A program made the translations under genes and the position numbers. From Brevibacillus invocatus (lineage in GTDB: Bacteria > Bacillota > Bacilli > Brevibacillales > Brevibacillaceae), in contig NZ_RHHR01000036.1 in the NCBI RefSeq assembly GCF_003710915.1, positions 1-64,000 of the forward strand: 64,000 bases of DNA, read 5' to 3'. The notes under the pieces are model-generated. The model saw only the letters and a program-made list of their open reading frames with translations, was not told where the DNA came from and made no database searches. This document shows, piece after piece, positions 61,793 to 64,000 of this stretch; the first letter of the stretch is position 1; each line of letters starts with the position of its first letter.

Positions 61793-62470
61793 ATGTCTAT
61801 TGATCAGATTGAATCAGTAGTTCGTATCCGGTTTCCCTTGACGGGCGCTATCGATGTGCCACTCGATCATGCTGAAGCGTTATATGGAGCTTTATCGAGA
61901 ATTTGCCCGTATGTACATGCCTCAGCCGAAGTGCGCATTTCTCCTGTAAAAGGGATGTATACAACACAGAAACGATTGGTTCTCGCCGATCAAGGAAGCT
62001 TCTATATTCAGGCAACTGCTTACTCTATTCCTCATCTTCTTCGTTTGGCAGGTAAATCTATTAGGATCGGACAAAATCGCCTGTACATCGGGATCCCTAC
62101 CATTCATTCACTTACTCCTGCTTCCAATCTTCTGGCCAGAGTGGTCGTTGTAAAAGGAAAACAGACGGAAGAAGAGATGCACTCCTATCTGCGAAAAGAA
62201 ATCAGTACCCGTTTTGGAGCCATTCTACAACACGAATACAACCTGCATATCCTCAGAAGGCGCGTACTCAAGTTGCACGGCAAGCTGATTTACGGTTTTG
62301 GCGTCGCTATAACCGATATTTGCGACGACAAACTGTCTTTGCAGATACAGGCAATTCCCATTGGTTCACGCATGAAGTACGGATGTAGCTTCTTTATGCC
62401 CGGGGAGTGGACGAGGAGTCAGAGGGATACCGACGCTTCCTTGCATGTGGTGGATTCAATTGAAGCGTAA
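61793..62470 (+). CDS. cas6: CRISPR-associated Cas6, Cmx6 (MYXAN-type) subfamily
   Basis: A 225-residue protein. VVRIRFPLTGAIDVPLDHAEALYGALSRICP at the N-terminus, LAGKSIRIGQNRLYIGIPTIHSLTPASNLLARVV (by position about 83-116), RRRVLKLHGKLIYGFGVAI and the Gly-rich end GSRMKYGCSFFMPG match the Cas6/Cmx6 form found in MYXAN-type class 1 systems. It processes pre-crRNA at the repeat hairpin. It starts behind GAGAGGTG and is followed, overlapping, by cas3. No CRISPR repeats are visible between 61.6 and 64.0 kb, so the array must lie elsewhere. Confidence 0.78.
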   Translation: MSIDQIESVVRIRFPLTGAIDVPLDHAEALYGALSRICPYVHASAEVRISPVKGMYTTQKRLVLADQGSFYIQATAYSIPHLLRLAGKSIRIGQNRLYIGIPTIHSLTPASNLLARVVVVKGKQTEEEMHSYLRKEISTRFGAILQHEYNLHILRRRVLKLHGKLIYGFGVAITDICDDKLSLQIQAIPIGSRMKYGCSFFMPGEWTRSQRDTDASLHVVDSIEA

Positions 62471-64000
62471 TCGTTTGATGGCAAAGGGATCCGGTGCTGA
62501 TACCTCATCGCTTGAGAACGCTGCACATTTACTCATCGTGCATGCTGCCAACGTTTCGCGTGCATGTGTCAAGTTGGCGGATTGTGTAGGCGAGAGGGCT
62601 TTTCACAACATGGGGATGGCAGTAGACACTGTTCAGTTGCGAAAACATCTAGAGTGGTTTGGATGGCTGCATGATCTGGGAAAAGCGAATAGCCATTTCC
62701 AGAGTATCCTCATCCATTCAGGCCATCCAACTACTGTCCAAATGTTAAGGCATGAAGCAGTTTCAGGCATCCTAATGAACCTGGAACCGAATTTGTGCAA
62801 GTGGCTGCATTTGTTTCCAGATGACACTCGATACCTGTTATTGAGCGCTGTTGTTGGACACCATATCAAATTTGACAGAGGAGTAACAGCCAGACCTTCT
62901 ACAGAAATGCAAGTACTGACGTCAAATCCTGAATGGTTGGAGATCTTGCAGGAAATCAGCAGTCATTTCCAGCTACCCGATCCGGTACCATCCAGTCAAA
63001 ATCTTGTCATGTCATTTACCAAGCGCGACTTGGCTCTTAGAGCAGCAGACGAATTGACCAAACTGCAAAGAGAACTGGAAAAATGGGCCCTGAAATTTAG
63101 AACGAACAACGATGTAAAGAAACGCTTGGCTCTGACCAAAACGTTGGGCATCGCCGGAGATGTCGTGGCCAGTGCACTTGGAGAATTAGGACAGTCTGCT
63201 GATGAGATAGAGGAATACATTGATGATCATCTGGTTGGAACAGGATTGACGCAGACAGATCTGGACGAATTGCTTGAGAAAAGCATGAGATCTCATGGAA
63301 AAGCGATCTCATTGAGGTCGTTTCAAAAGGAAGCCGCCACGTCTACGAGTACTGTAACACTGATCGAAGCGGGATGTGGTTCAGGTAAAAGTCTGGCTGC
63401 CTATCTGTGGGCAAAGTCCTGGTGCCGTAGTCATCCGGGTAGATTGTTCTTCTGTATGCCGACGATGGGTACAGCGACGGAACAGTATCTGGATTATGCG
63501 TTGCACGGAGATGTAGGGGCGAAGCTAATACATTCCAAAGCAAATGTCGATTTGGAGCGAATCCGAACACTGTTAGCCGATCAGGTAGAGGAAGATGGGC
63601 TGGATGCATCCGAAAGATTTCACAAACAACAGGATGTCGTCGAATCGTTGGCGATTTGGAGCACTCCTCTGGTCGTCTGTACGGTAGATACGGTATTAGG
63701 GTTGTTAGTTAACTCCAGACGTGCACTCTATAGTTTTCCAGCTATAATGAACGGACTGTTCGTTATAGATGAAATTCACGCCTTGGACGAGCGTATGTTC
63801 AAACTTCTACTTGCTTTTTTGAAATACTTCCCGAATCTTCCTGTACTCCTTATGACCGCTTCCCTGCCTGATTGGAAAAAACAATTACTCTATCAGGTAA
63901 GAAATGATCTACATGTGATCAGCGGCCCTCAAGAACTGGAAGAATTACAGAGATACCAGTTGGTTCAAGATGTGCAATCAGAGGAAGTGCAGTCTTGGAT
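62445..64000 (+). CDS. cas3: CRISPR-associated Cas3 (HD nuclease-helicase), partial at window end
   Basis: The frame stays open to the last base (at least 507 codons from ATG 62478; ATG 62445 is an alternative start that overlaps cas6). The N-terminal HD nuclease shows WFGWLHDLGKANSHF and VVGHHIKFDRG. The SF2 helicase has Walker A EAGCGSGKSLAA at about residue 300, motif I-like CMPTMGTATEQ, DEIH box VIDEIHALDE and motif III LLMTASLP. Cas3 degrades DNA recruited by Cascade. Order cas6-cas3 agrees with MYXAN-like operons, but cas8, cas7 and cas5 lie beyond the window, so the subtype is open. Confidence 0.9.
   Translation, partial: MWWIQLKRNRLMAKGSGADTSSLENAAHLLIVHAANVSRACVKLADCVGERAFHNMGMAVDTVQLRKHLEWFGWLHDLGKANSHFQSILIHSGHPTTVQMLRHEAVSGILMNLEPNLCKWLHLFPDDTRYLLLSAVVGHHIKFDRGVTARPSTEMQVLTSNPEWLEILQEISSHFQLPDPVPSSQNLVMSFTKRDLALRAADELTKLQRELEKWALKFRTNNDVKKRLALTKTLGIAGDVVASALGELGQSADEIEEYIDDHLVGTGLTQTDLDELLEKSMRSHGKAISLRSFQKEAATSTSTVTLIEAGCGSGKSLAAYLWAKSWCRSHPGRLFFCMPTMGTATEQYLDYALHGDVGAKLIHSKANVDLERIRTLLADQVEEDGLDASERFHKQQDVVESLAIWSTPLVVCTVDTVLGLLVNSRRALYSFPAIMNGLFVIDEIHALDERMFKLLLAFLKYFPNLPVLLMTASLPDWKKQLLYQVRNDLHVISGPQELEELQRYQLVQDVQSEEVQSW

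Noticed and set aside
61640..64000. A CRISPR array near cas6/cas3
   Set aside because: No regularly spaced direct repeats were found in this stretch by eye.
1..64000. Insertion sequence or prophage as cause of the gene decay
   Set aside because: No transposase, integrase or phage structural gene was recognised in any frame.

Overview
The window reads as chromosome of a spore-forming, aerobic member of the Bacillales, most like Brevibacillus or a close relative. Supporting signs are about 50% GC, strong AAGGAGG ribosome sites, sigma-A promoters, a GlpP antiterminator, a c-di-AMP riboswitch, an orphan PAS kinase of the sporulation-kinase type and a gerAB relic. No rRNA, tRNA, insertion sequence or prophage was seen. 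The genus is an inference from protein style.

Layout. 0.1-11 kb: MFS exporter, a TctABC-type tricarboxylate carrier, an orphan PAS histidine kinase, a two-HTH regulator, a YfcC-family carrier and an enolase-superfamily epimerase. 11.4-19.3 kb: an HSD10-like dehydrogenase, a broken MalT-like regulator, then a c-di-AMP riboswitch with terminator in front of an intact ectoine-type importer (ehuBCDA). This is followed by the wreckage of an ectoine biosynthesis cluster: an ectA stub, an in-frame ectB-ectD chimera with no ectC, and a truncated aspartokinase.

19.3-38.3 kb: an aromatic-degradation island. A long operon encodes an extradiol dioxygenase, SDR, TPP enzyme, aldehyde dehydrogenase, MFS permease, Rieske dioxygenase alpha and beta, a diol dehydrogenase, a duplicated VOC protein, IclR and a dienelactone hydrolase. 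Separate units encode a NitT/TauT-type ABC importer, a cupin, a hydrolase plus an aspartate-dehydrogenase-like protein, and a second IclR. Three promoters carry, just downstream, palindromes of the form GTTTT-N6-AAAC, which predicts a common regulon. A biphenyl-type upper route (BphA/B/C/D logic) is readable; the real substrate is not.

38.3-52.2 kb: an SDR relic, an acyl-CoA ligase, two cytoplasmic beta-lactamase-fold proteins, a DEDDh exonuclease, a WecA/TagO-like transferase, a gerAB relic and a MutS2 paralogue without the Smr domain. The MutS2 paralogue is preceded by a complete-looking ribosome-mediated attenuator: promoter, 7-codon leader ORF, stem covering the leader stop, antiterminator and terminator. 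I consider this the best candidate for an undescribed system. A bpsA relic, DUF2306, M29 aminopeptidase and hydroxyacid dehydrogenase follow.

52.2-61.6 kb: an AfuABC/FbpABC-like ABC importer behind a terminator leader, an HAD phosphatase, glpP, then glpD behind another terminator leader, and a chemoreceptor. The context suggests a phosphorylated C3 or sugar compound rather than iron. 61.7-64 kb: start of a type I CRISPR-Cas operon (a Cmx6-like cas6, then cas3 running off the end).

A recurrent theme is gene decay: seven loci are truncated or internally deleted. An exact 110-bp repeat occurs twice, each time just upstream of a gene.
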